Of a DNA stretch of 41,414 nucleotides, positions 20,725 to 29,159 are shown piece after piece. A program made the translations under genes and the position numbers. The stretch comes from Gammaproteobacteria bacterium. GTDB taxonomy: Bacteria; Pseudomonadota; Gammaproteobacteria; Steroidobacterales; JABDKV01. The notes beneath the pieces are model-generated. The model searched no databases, was not told the DNA's origin, and worked only from the letters and a program-made list of their open reading frames with translations. Each line of letters starts with the position of its first letter. Position 1 is the stretch's first letter. The DNA lies in assembly GCA_013002045.1 (NCBI GenBank), contig JABDKV010000120.1:1-41414 (forward strand), given 5' to 3'.

Positions 20725-21864
20725 ATGGCCTCGATTACCGTTCTCGGTGCTGGCCTGGTCGGTCGCGCGATCGTCGCCGACCTGTGCCAGGACTACAGCA
20801 CCCGCGTCGTCGATATAGACAAAGATCGTCTCGATGCAATTGCCAGGCACTACGCTGTCGATACGGTGAGTGAAGATCTCGCTGACCCGGCGATCGTCTC
20901 CGAACTGTCAGCCGAATCGGACCTGGTCGTTTGCGCCGTTCCTGGTTTTATGGGGTTCAGAACGTTGCGCGCGATCATCGAAGCAGACGTCAATGTGGTC
21001 GATATTTCGTTCTTTAATCGGGACCCGTTTGAGCTCGATGCGCTGGCAAACGAACACCAGGTCGTCGCGGTAGTTGATTGCGGTGTGGCACCAGGAATGA
21101 GCAACATTGTTCTGGGTTACCACGACAGCCAGATGCAGGTCAGTCGTTTCGACTGCATGGTTGGCGGTTTGCCGCTTAGACGGACCTGGCCTTACGAGTA
21201 CAAGGCGCCTTTTTCGCCAATCGACGTTATCGAGGAATACGTGCGACCGGCGCGACTGCGGATTAATGGCGAGACCGTGACCCGAGCGGCGTTAACAGAG
21301 GCAGAGTTAGTAGACCTCGAGCAGGTTGGCACCCTCGAGGCGTTCAACACGGACGGATTGCGAACGCTGCTCGATACGATGCAGGTACCCAATATGCGTG
21401 AGCGTACTCTGCGGTACCCGGGACATTGCGAGCTGATGCGCGTGCTGCGTGAAACCGGGTTTTTCGACACCGGGAAAATACGTGTCGGCGATGACGAGGT
21501 TCGGCCGCTGGACCTGACCACGGCCCTGTTGTTCCCGCTGTGGCAGGCAGAACCCGGCGAGGACGAATTCACAGTCATGGCCATCGAAGTCGAGGGCGTG
21601 CGGGACCAGCAGGCCGAGCTGCATCGCTACGAGCTTTATGATCGTAACGACGCCACCACGGGTCTCAGCTCGATGGCGCGCACCACAGGTTTTACCGCGA
21701 CCGCCGCGGCACGTCTCGTGCTTGATGGTGACTACGACCGGGTTGGCATCTCGCCACCGGAGTACGTTGGCGCGGCACCCGGTTGTTTTGATCGCATGCT
21801 TGCACTGCTAGCGGCCCGCGGCGTGCACTACCGGCACTCGGTCAGCCCGTTAACTGTCGACTAA
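20725..21864 (+). CDS. Saccharopine dehydrogenase-like oxidoreductase
   Basis: ATG 20725: MASITVLGAGLVGRAIVADLCQDYSTRVVDIDKDRL...VVDCGVAPGMSNIVLGYHD...GGLPLRRTWPYEYKAPFSPIDVIEEYVRPARL, saccharopine dehydrogenase family pattern. Confidence 0.9.
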   Translation: MASITVLGAGLVGRAIVADLCQDYSTRVVDIDKDRLDAIARHYAVDTVSEDLADPAIVSELSAESDLVVCAVPGFMGFRTLRAIIEADVNVVDISFFNRDPFELDALANEHQVVAVVDCGVAPGMSNIVLGYHDSQMQVSRFDCMVGGLPLRRTWPYEYKAPFSPIDVIEEYVRPARLRINGETVTRAALTEAELVDLEQVGTLEAFNTDGLRTLLDTMQVPNMRERTLRYPGHCELMRVLRETGFFDTGKIRVGDDEVRPLDLTTALLFPLWQAEPGEDEFTVMAIEVEGVRDQQAELHRYELYDRNDATTGLSSMARTTGFTATAAARLVLDGDYDRVGISPPEYVGAAPGCFDRMLALLAARGVHYRHSVSPLTVD

Positions 21865-21999
21865 TTTTACAATCTGCCGCTCGGGTGGTTGCGGACATCG
21901 GTGGCAATACCATGCTTCCCGTGCGGTCTGCGCGTCTGGCACAGATTATGCTCACAGGGTATCGCTGAGCCTGGAACTGTTCTGAGCTTATGTTAAATA

Positions 22000-22148
22000 G
22001 GGACAACCGACGGGTTCGCCTGCAGTCGCATGGATAGGGGACTGGTTGCGGGGAAAAGGCCCTGGGAGGGCGTCAGCAGGACCGCAAACTGCTGACTATA
22101 AAAAAAGAGACGAGAAGGGGCCGGCGATGTGAATCGCCGGCCTTTTTT
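22000..22148 (+). ncRNA. Candidate structured intergenic RNA (sRNA) with Rho-independent terminator and multiple GGA motifs
   Basis: Manually found hairpins: AACC-GACG-GGTT (about 22004-22016); CAGTC 22023-22027 / GACTG 22040-22044 with ATGGATAGGG in the loop; GCCCT 22059-22063 / AGGGC 22067-22071; GTCAGCAG 22072-22079 / CTGCTGAC 22089-22096; then terminator 22119-22148. 5' end uncertain (a promoter-like TACAAT also lies at 21868-21873). Confidence 0.5.
22119..22148 (+). terminator. Rho-independent terminator
   Basis: Perfect 10-bp stem GGCCGGCGAT (22119-22128) / ATCGCCGGCC (22133-22142), GTGA loop, followed by TTTTTT (22143-22148). Confidence 0.92.
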
Positions 22149-22233
22149 CTTTGGGTGCGGGCCTGCGCCTGTCGCCCGGCCCCGGATAGTTGATCGGGTA
22201 CACTGTGCGGCCCGCGTAGCAACAGGGCGGTCG

Positions 22234-23631
22234 ATGGCAGTCAGACTTTCTTTTCATGGTGGCGCCGGTACCGTTACCGGATCGAAATACCTGCTCGATA
22301 CTGGCACCAGTCGGGTGCTGATCGATGCCGGATTGTTCCAGGGCCTGAAGAAGCTGCGGCTGTTGAACTGGCGCCCCTCGCCGTTCCCGCCGGAGTCGGT
22401 CGATGCCGTGCTGTTGACGCATGCCCATATCGATCATGGTGGCTACCTGCCACGTCTGGTCCGGCTCGGTTTTGACAACCCGGTGTACACCACCCCGGCG
22501 TCGATGGACCTTGCCACGTTGCTGTTGCTCGACGCTGCCAAGATTCAGGAGGAAGATGCGGCCTTTGCCAATCGCAAGGGTTACAGCAAGCATCGACCGG
22601 CGCTGCCGTTGTATACCACCGAGGATGCGGTTGCCGCCTGCGAGTTGATGCAACCGGTCCCGTTTGGGGAGTGGCTACAGGTGCGTGAAGATGTGCGCGC
22701 GCGATTCCTTAATATGGGTCATATCCTCGGTTCGTCGATGATCGAAGTGCATGTGACCCAAGGAGGGAAGCGGGCCCGACTGGTTTTCAGCGGCGACGTT
22801 GGCCGCTATGACGTGCCACTGCATTCCAATCCCGACAATCTGCCCGATTGCGATTACCTGACTATCGAGTCCACCTATGGCGATCGTGTCCACAATCACG
22901 AAACAGTCGAGCAACAGATACGAGATGCGTTGATTCGTGCTGTTGAACGCGAGGGTACGATATTAATTCCGTCGTTCGCGGTGGGGCGTACGCAGCTGGT
23001 AACGCTGTCATTGCGTAACCTGATCAACGAAGGACGCCTGCCCGAGGTGCCCATACACATCGACAGCCCGATGGCGGTCGATGCCACGCGCCTGTATACC
23101 AAGCATATAAAGGATCTCAGTATCGATGCGACAGTGACCGAAGACGGCCGCTCACGGTTGTTTCCCAACAACGTCCATTTTCACCGTTCGGTTCGCGAAT
23201 CGAAGGCGCTCAACCGCATGCCGGGACCGCGAGTCGTTATATCCGCAAGCGGTATGCTGACCGCCGGACGGGTGTTGCATCATCTGGCACGCCTGTTGCC
23301 GGATCCGCAGAATCTGGTCACGCTGGTTGGCTACCAGGCAGCAGGCACCCGCGGTCGCGCCATGATCGAAGGTGCCGAATCGATCAAGATCCACGGTCAG
23401 GAGATACCGGTACGCGCCGAGTTCATCGCCCTGAGCGGCTTGTCGGCACACGCCGATCGCAACGAGTTGTTGCGCTGGGCACAGTCGGGAGAATCGACAC
23501 CCGGGACTATCTTCGTAACCCATGGCGAAGAAAAGTCACAGCAGGCCCTGGCGCAATTGCTATCCGGGGAGACCGGGGCACAGTGCATTACCCCGGAGCT
23601 GGACGAAGAAGTTCAGATCAGGCTGAGTTAG
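22234..23631 (+). CDS. MBL-fold metallo-hydrolase with beta-CASP domain (CPSF-like RNA-processing exonuclease family)
   Basis: LSFHGGAGTVTGSKYLLDTG; LLTHAHIDHGGYLPRLVRLGF; FSGDVGRYDVPLHSNPDNLPDCDYLTIESTYGDR; ASGMLTAGRVLHHL; SAHADRNELL. ATG 22234 preferred; the track start 22129 lies in the terminator loop. Confidence 0.94.
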   Translation: MAVRLSFHGGAGTVTGSKYLLDTGTSRVLIDAGLFQGLKKLRLLNWRPSPFPPESVDAVLLTHAHIDHGGYLPRLVRLGFDNPVYTTPASMDLATLLLLDAAKIQEEDAAFANRKGYSKHRPALPLYTTEDAVAACELMQPVPFGEWLQVREDVRARFLNMGHILGSSMIEVHVTQGGKRARLVFSGDVGRYDVPLHSNPDNLPDCDYLTIESTYGDRVHNHETVEQQIRDALIRAVEREGTILIPSFAVGRTQLVTLSLRNLINEGRLPEVPIHIDSPMAVDATRLYTKHIKDLSIDATVTEDGRSRLFPNNVHFHRSVRESKALNRMPGPRVVISASGMLTAGRVLHHLARLLPDPQNLVTLVGYQAAGTRGRAMIEGAESIKIHGQEIPVRAEFIALSGLSAHADRNELLRWAQSGESTPGTIFVTHGEEKSQQALAQLLSGETGAQCITPELDEEVQIRLS

Positions 23632-23644
23632 CGGGAGATTGGCA

Positions 23645-24355
23645 ATGACCGAGATGCTGTTTCGAGACAATGCATACCTGCGCGAGTGCGAGGCGATCAT
23701 CACTGCAGTTCGCGATGACGGTTTTTTGCTCGACAGAACTATTTTCTACCCCACCGGTGGTGGCCAGCCAGGAGATACGGGGGAAATTATCTCAGCCGAT
23801 GGTGTTCGGGTTGCGGTCGACAACACCATTCACGCCGACAACGACATCCTGCATTGCGCACCAGACACAACCGGGCTGGCGATCGGCCAGGCGGTCACGG
23901 CGCGCATCGACTGGGAGCGGCGCTACGCGCACATGCGTATGCATACCGCACTACACCTGCTTGGTGCGGTGCTGCGGTTTCCCGTTACCGGTGGTTCGAT
24001 TACCGCCCAGCGCAGCCGACTGGATTTCGATATGCAGGAAACGGTCGACAAGGAAGCCGTTTCCAGCGCAATCAATTCATTGGTGGAGGCCGACCACGAG
24101 GTCAAAACCCGTTGGATCACCGATGCCGAACTCGATGCCCAGCCTGAGCTGATTCGCACGATGTCGGTAAAACCACCGCGTGGTGCCGGTCGTATTCGCC
24201 TGCTCGAGATCGAGTCGGTCGATCTGCAGCCGTGTGGTGGCACACATGTACGCCGCACCGCGGAGATCGGGCCGCTGGCACTGGGCAAGGTGCAGAAGAA
24301 GGGGGCTCGCAATCGCCGCGTCAATATCGTTTTTGCATCGCCACAGTCGACGTAA
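23645..24355 (+). CDS. Alanyl-tRNA editing protein (AlaX-like)
   Basis: FYPTGGGQPGDTGEI; MHTALHLLGAVL (HxxxH); QPCGGTHVRRTAEIGPL. Confidence 0.93.
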   Translation: MTEMLFRDNAYLRECEAIITAVRDDGFLLDRTIFYPTGGGQPGDTGEIISADGVRVAVDNTIHADNDILHCAPDTTGLAIGQAVTARIDWERRYAHMRMHTALHLLGAVLRFPVTGGSITAQRSRLDFDMQETVDKEAVSSAINSLVEADHEVKTRWITDAELDAQPELIRTMSVKPPRGAGRIRLLEIESVDLQPCGGTHVRRTAEIGPLALGKVQKKGARNRRVNIVFASPQST

Positions 24356-24481
24356 GTTACTGAAAGAGATGTAGGTATAGCGGATGTGACTGTTGATTCC
24401 GCCGCAATGGCCGGGTTCGGTACAATGTTGCCAATAACACAAGGCGTCGTGAGTACGCCGACAATTCGCTCTGGGGGATCG

Positions 24482-27166
24482 ATGTCTGAACGTTACGGCC
24501 AATGGGTTCGCAGCGGTAGCCTGCTTGTTGCTACCGCAATCATGACCGTTTCAGGCGGTATGGCCTGCCCGGTGCCGGACGATGCCGATTCCGCCTATCA
24601 CACCCTGAGTCGTCTGCGGCAGCTGGCGCCGAAACTCGGTGTGGAGCGGGCCAGTCCGGTGGTGCAGCGTGACTCCGGCCAGGCGCACGCCTGTGAGGGT
24701 GGTGTTGCCGAGGGTTTTGCCTGCAACAACGTCGACCTGATGTCATTTACCCCGCTGACACAACTCGGTGGCGGGACCGCCAACGACATTTGGGGCTGGA
24801 CGGATGCGCTTACCGGCAAGGAGTACGCATTACTGGGCAAGACCGGAGGAACGGCCTTTGTCGATATCAGTGATCCGGTCGAGCCGCTTTATCTCGGTAC
24901 CTTGCCCACGCATACACAGGCCTCGACGTGGCGTGATATCAAGGTCCATGCCGACCACGCGTTTATTGTCAGCGAGGCTGCTGACCATGGCATGCAGGTG
25001 TTCGATCTGACCCAGTTGCGCGGATTGACGACGCCACAAAACTTCGTTGCGACGACCCACTATGACGGATTTGGAGCCGCCCATAACATCGCGATTAACA
25101 CCGACAGCGGCTTCGCCTACGCCGTCGGTACCCGCAACTTCGACGACGGTTGCGCCGGCGGCCTGCACATGGTCGATATCTCCACGCCGACGCAACCGCA
25201 ATTTGCCGGTTGCTATAGCGGAGATGGCTACACCCATGACGCGCAATGTGTGATCTACACAGGGCCCGACAGCGAACACCAGGGTAAGGAGATCTGTTTC
25301 AATTACAACGAGGACACGCTGACCATCGTCGACGTCACCAACAAGGCGACACCTGTGCAGCTGGCGCGAGTGACTTACTTCGGATCCGGCTACACACACC
25401 AGGGCTGGGTTACCGAAGACCAGGCTTACCTGCTGCTCGACGATGAGACGGACGAACTCGCTTACGGACACAATACGCGCACCTACATCTGGGACATAGG
25501 CGATCTCGATGCGCCCGTTGTCAGCGGCAGCTACCTTTCGTCGGTGCCGGCGATCGATCACAATCAGTACATCCGCGGCAGCTTTGCTTTCCAGGCAAAC
25601 TACCGCGCCGGTCTGCGTATCCTCGATATCTCGAATATTGCTTCGGGCAGCCTGGTCGAGAATGGTTATTTCGACACCTATCCCGGCAGTGATGGTGCCG
25701 ATTTCGACGGGTCCTGGAGTGTTTACCCGTACTTTCCCAGCGGTCATGTCATCGTCAGTGGAATCGATGAGGGTCTGTTTGTACTCGAGCCAACGGCGCT
25801 CGAGCCGGGATTTATGCTCAATACCAACGATGCACGACTCGAGCAGTGTGGCGACGGGATTAGCAGCACTTTTTTCACCGTCGATCCGGTCGGCAGTTAT
25901 AACGGCGCGGTTTCATTCGCCGCAGCGGGTGCGCCGCCGGGCGTGACCATCGGTTTTACGCCCGCCTCAGTAACACCACCGGCTAACTTTATCGTCGCGG
26001 CCAATGTGGCTGGCGCACAACCTGGCCTGTACCCGGTCACGATAACGGCGACCGACGGTGAGCTGGGTTTTGACCAGACAATTTATCTCGAGTTATCGCA
26101 ACAGCTGCCCGCAACGCCGCAATTGCTGCTGCCCGCAACCAACGCCAAGAGTGTCTCGGCAGTGCAGACGCTTTACTGGAACGCCACGCCAGGCGCTTTT
26201 CACTACGATCTCGATATCGCGACCGATCCTGCATTCACCGACGTAGTTTTATCGGTGGCCGGATTGCAGCAGAACAGCTACGCGCCGGTAGTACCGTTGC
26301 CGGGAGCAACCGGGTTGTACTGGCGGGTACGCGCTTTCAATGCCTGTGGCAGCCAACTATCGGCCACCAGGTCCTTCACCACAGCGCCGGGGGGCTGTGA
26401 GCTGTTCCCCAGCAGCGATGTCCCGATTGCGATTTCGCCAGTGGGCACTGGTACCGTTATCTCGAATCTCCAGACGGCCGGTGGTGGCATCATTACCGAC
26501 GTCAACGTTGTCGGTCTGCAGGCTACCCATACCTGGATCAGCGATATCGACATTCGTCTCGAGGGGCCGGTGATTGCGCACGCATCAGCGCAGCGTCACC
26601 CGGAGCGGCCCACTGTGTTGATCATGGCACAGTCATGTAACAACGAGGATAACCTCGATATCAATTTCGACGATGATGCGGCGCCAGGAGCGTTGCCTTG
26701 CCCACCGACCGATGGTGGGACTTATCAGCCGGCTAATCCGCTGGCGGCGTTTTCCGGGGTGCCGGTGCAGGGTGACTGGAACTTGCTGGTAACAGACAAT
26801 TTCGCCGCAGATGGTGGGTCACTCGATGCGTGGGGCCTCGAGATCTGCACTACACCGACACCTCAGTTTCTCGACACCGATGGCGATGGCAGCGATGATA
26901 CGATCGATAATTGCACGCTGGTTGCTAATGCCGAACAGCGCGATACCGATGCCGATGGTTTTGGCAATCGCTGCGATCCCGATCTAAACAACGACGGCAA
27001 TATCGATTTCGCCGATTTGGTGTTGCTAAAGGCGGCATTCTTCGCCAGTGGCGACCTCGATACCGATTTCGATGGCGATGGCGCCACTAATTTCGTCGAC
27101 CTGAATATAATGAAGACTTATTTTTTCAGCAGCCCCGGACCCAGTAGTCTGGTGCCCTCAGAATGA
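24482..27166 (+). CDS. Secreted choice-of-anchor-B-type beta-propeller-like protein with P/Homo B-like domain, thrombospondin-type-3-like repeat and C-terminal dockerin type I
   Basis: ATG 24482 followed by a hydrophobic signal-like segment; repeats of 'FVDISDPVEPLYLG...', 'VDISTPTQPQFAGCYSGDGYTHDAQCVIYTGPD'; P-domain-like HTWISDIDIRLEGP...GDWNLLVTDNFAADGGSLDAWGLEIC; DTDGDGSDDTIDNC; LNNDGNIDFADLVLLKAAFF/DFDGDGATNFVDLNIMKTYFF dockerin loops. Confidence 0.85.
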   Translation: MSERYGQWVRSGSLLVATAIMTVSGGMACPVPDDADSAYHTLSRLRQLAPKLGVERASPVVQRDSGQAHACEGGVAEGFACNNVDLMSFTPLTQLGGGTANDIWGWTDALTGKEYALLGKTGGTAFVDISDPVEPLYLGTLPTHTQASTWRDIKVHADHAFIVSEAADHGMQVFDLTQLRGLTTPQNFVATTHYDGFGAAHNIAINTDSGFAYAVGTRNFDDGCAGGLHMVDISTPTQPQFAGCYSGDGYTHDAQCVIYTGPDSEHQGKEICFNYNEDTLTIVDVTNKATPVQLARVTYFGSGYTHQGWVTEDQAYLLLDDETDELAYGHNTRTYIWDIGDLDAPVVSGSYLSSVPAIDHNQYIRGSFAFQANYRAGLRILDISNIASGSLVENGYFDTYPGSDGADFDGSWSVYPYFPSGHVIVSGIDEGLFVLEPTALEPGFMLNTNDARLEQCGDGISSTFFTVDPVGSYNGAVSFAAAGAPPGVTIGFTPASVTPPANFIVAANVAGAQPGLYPVTITATDGELGFDQTIYLELSQQLPATPQLLLPATNAKSVSAVQTLYWNATPGAFHYDLDIATDPAFTDVVLSVAGLQQNSYAPVVPLPGATGLYWRVRAFNACGSQLSATRSFTTAPGGCELFPSSDVPIAISPVGTGTVISNLQTAGGGIITDVNVVGLQATHTWISDIDIRLEGPVIAHASAQRHPERPTVLIMAQSCNNEDNLDINFDDDAAPGALPCPPTDGGTYQPANPLAAFSGVPVQGDWNLLVTDNFAADGGSLDAWGLEICTTPTPQFLDTDGDGSDDTIDNCTLVANAEQRDTDADGFGNRCDPDLNNDGNIDFADLVLLKAAFFASGDLDTDFDGDGATNFVDLNIMKTYFFSSPGPSSLVPSE

Positions 27167-27176
27167 AGGCCAGCAT

Positions 27177-29156
27177 ATGAATTATTTCGTAACCGGTGGA
27201 ACCGGGTTTATCGGTCGTCGTCTCGTCACCAGCCTGCTGGAGCGCGGAGGACATGTATGGATGCTGGTCAGGGATGACAGTACAGCCAACATCGCCCCTT
27301 TGCTGGAGGGCTGGAGTCAACACCTGGATCGACTGCACCCGGTGGCGGGCGACATCGTGTTGCCGCGCCTGGGACTGGACGACGAAACCTTAGCCGCATT
27401 AACCGGCAAGATCGATCACGTTTTCCACCTGGCCGGTCTTTACAGTCTGGGCGCCGACGCCGAGACCCAGCGCCTGGTCAACGAGGAAGGCACACGCAAT
27501 ACCGTCGAGTTAGCAGCGACGATTAATGCCGGCCTGTTCCACCATGTCAGCTCAATTGCCGCTGCCGGTCTCTACGACGGTGTGTTTCGCGAGGACATGT
27601 TCGAAGAGGCGACGGGTCTGGATGATCCCTATTTCCGGACCAAGCACAATGCTGAAGGCATCGTGCGCGAAGAATGCAGCGTTCCGTGGCGTGTCTATCG
27701 CCCGGGCATCGTCGTCGGCGATTCCAGGACCGGCGAAATGGACAAGATCGACGGGCCCTATCACTTTTTCAAGGCAATCCAGAAAACACGGCGTATGCTG
27801 CCGCGCTGGATGCCGACCGTAGGTGTAGAGGGGGGGCGCATCAACATCGTGCCCGTTGATTACGTTGTTGCGGCGCTCGACCATATCGCGCATGAGCCCG
27901 GTCTCGACGGCAAGTGTTTTCACCTGACGGATCCGCGAGCGCGCCGTATCGGCGAGGTGCTCAATACTTTTGCCGCTGCCGCGCATGCGCCGGAAATGGC
28001 CTTGCGTGTTAACGCGCGCATGCTCGGTTTCGTGCCATCGTATGTGTGGAAGGGGCTGGCGGCGATGCGACCGGTGCAGCGGGTGCGTGACTCGGTGCTG
28101 GAGTCTTTGCAGGTGCCGCCACACATGTTCAGTTTCATCAATTACCCGACCCGGTTCGATGCAAGGGAAACTGAGAAGGCGTTGCAAGGTACGGGTATCG
28201 AGGTCCCCCGGCTGCGCGATTATGCGTGGCGCCTGTGGGATTACTGGGAGCGTCATCTCGATCCTGATCTGCACATCGATCGTAGTCTCAGCGGTCGCAT
28301 ACATGGCAAGCTGGTCGTCATCACCGGCGCATCATCGGGGATCGGCAAAGCAGCTGCGTTGAAGATTGGTGAAGCCGGTGCGCGGGTCGTGCTGGTTGCA
28401 CGTACGCTCGAGAAGCTCGAGGAAACCGCCGCAGAGATCAAGGAGCTCGGCGGCCAGGCGTTTTGCTACCCAACTGATTTGAATGACCTCGACGCAATCG
28501 ATGCGATGGCTAACCAGGTGATCGCCGACCACGGACCGGTCGATGTCCTGATCAACAATGCCGGTCGTTCGATTCGCCGTGGTATCGAGAACTCCTTCGA
28601 TCGCTTCCACGATTTCGAACGCACTATGCAGCTGAATTATTTTGGCGCCCTGCGCCTCACGCTGGGTGTGCTGCCAGGGATGATGGAACGCAAGCGCGGA
28701 CACGTGATCAATATTTCATCGATTGGTGTGCTGAGTAATGCGCCGCGGTTTTCGGCCTATGTTGCATCGAAGGCTGCACTCGATGCTTTCACGCGATGTG
28801 CGGCGGCAGAATTTTCGCACCGGAATATTCACTTCACCACCATTAATATGCCGCTGGTGCGAACACCGATGATCGCGCCGACCAAGCTCTACGACAACGT
28901 GCCGACGATCAGTCCTGACGAGGCAGCGGAAATGATTGCTGATGCAATCGTACACCGGCCGAAACGTGTTGCGACCCGGCTGGGTATATTTGCAGAGATT
29001 GCGCACCTGCTGGCACCGAGAATTACCGAACTTGGCATGAACGAGGCATTCCGGTTATTTCCGGATTCGGCGGCGGCTGCCGACAAGAGCAAGTCATCGA
29101 GTCCTTCAGCCGAGCAAATCGCGTTGGCGCAGTTCACCCGCGGGATACACTGGTAG
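27177..29156 (+). CDS. Bifunctional two-SDR-domain protein, likely alcohol-forming fatty acyl-CoA reductase (Marinobacter Maqu_2507-type)
   Basis: 659 aa: N-terminal extended SDR MNYFVTGGTGFIGRRLV...HVSSIAAAGLYDGVFREDMFEEA...YFRTKHNAEGIVREECSVPWRVYRPGIVVGDSRTGEMDKIDGPYHFFKAIQK, and C-terminal classical SDR VVITGASSGIGKAAALKI...NNAGRSIRRGIENSFDRFHDFERTMQLNYFGALR. Size, order and motifs match the Marinobacter fatty acyl-CoA reductase as I recall it. Confidence 0.85.
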   Translation: MNYFVTGGTGFIGRRLVTSLLERGGHVWMLVRDDSTANIAPLLEGWSQHLDRLHPVAGDIVLPRLGLDDETLAALTGKIDHVFHLAGLYSLGADAETQRLVNEEGTRNTVELAATINAGLFHHVSSIAAAGLYDGVFREDMFEEATGLDDPYFRTKHNAEGIVREECSVPWRVYRPGIVVGDSRTGEMDKIDGPYHFFKAIQKTRRMLPRWMPTVGVEGGRINIVPVDYVVAALDHIAHEPGLDGKCFHLTDPRARRIGEVLNTFAAAAHAPEMALRVNARMLGFVPSYVWKGLAAMRPVQRVRDSVLESLQVPPHMFSFINYPTRFDARETEKALQGTGIEVPRLRDYAWRLWDYWERHLDPDLHIDRSLSGRIHGKLVVITGASSGIGKAAALKIGEAGARVVLVARTLEKLEETAAEIKELGGQAFCYPTDLNDLDAIDAMANQVIADHGPVDVLINNAGRSIRRGIENSFDRFHDFERTMQLNYFGALRLTLGVLPGMMERKRGHVINISSIGVLSNAPRFSAYVASKAALDAFTRCAAAEFSHRNIHFTTINMPLVRTPMIAPTKLYDNVPTISPDEAAEMIADAIVHRPKRVATRLGIFAEIAHLLAPRITELGMNEAFRLFPDSAAAADKSKSSSPSAEQIALAQFTRGIHW

Positions 29157-29159
29157 TCT

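Noticed and set aside
22129-22233. Track start of the MBL/beta-CASP ORF at 22129
   Set aside because: That start codon is in the loop of the Rho-independent terminator; ATG 22234 starts directly at MAVRLSFHGGAGTVTGS, as expected for the family.
24830-25747. 305-aa minus-strand ORF opposite the dockerin protein
   Set aside because: Shadow of a repetitive acidic secreted protein; composition typical of an antisense translation.
27552-28304. 250-aa minus-strand ORF opposite the fatty acyl-CoA reductase
   Set aside because: Antisense to a highly conserved coding region; no recognisable motif.
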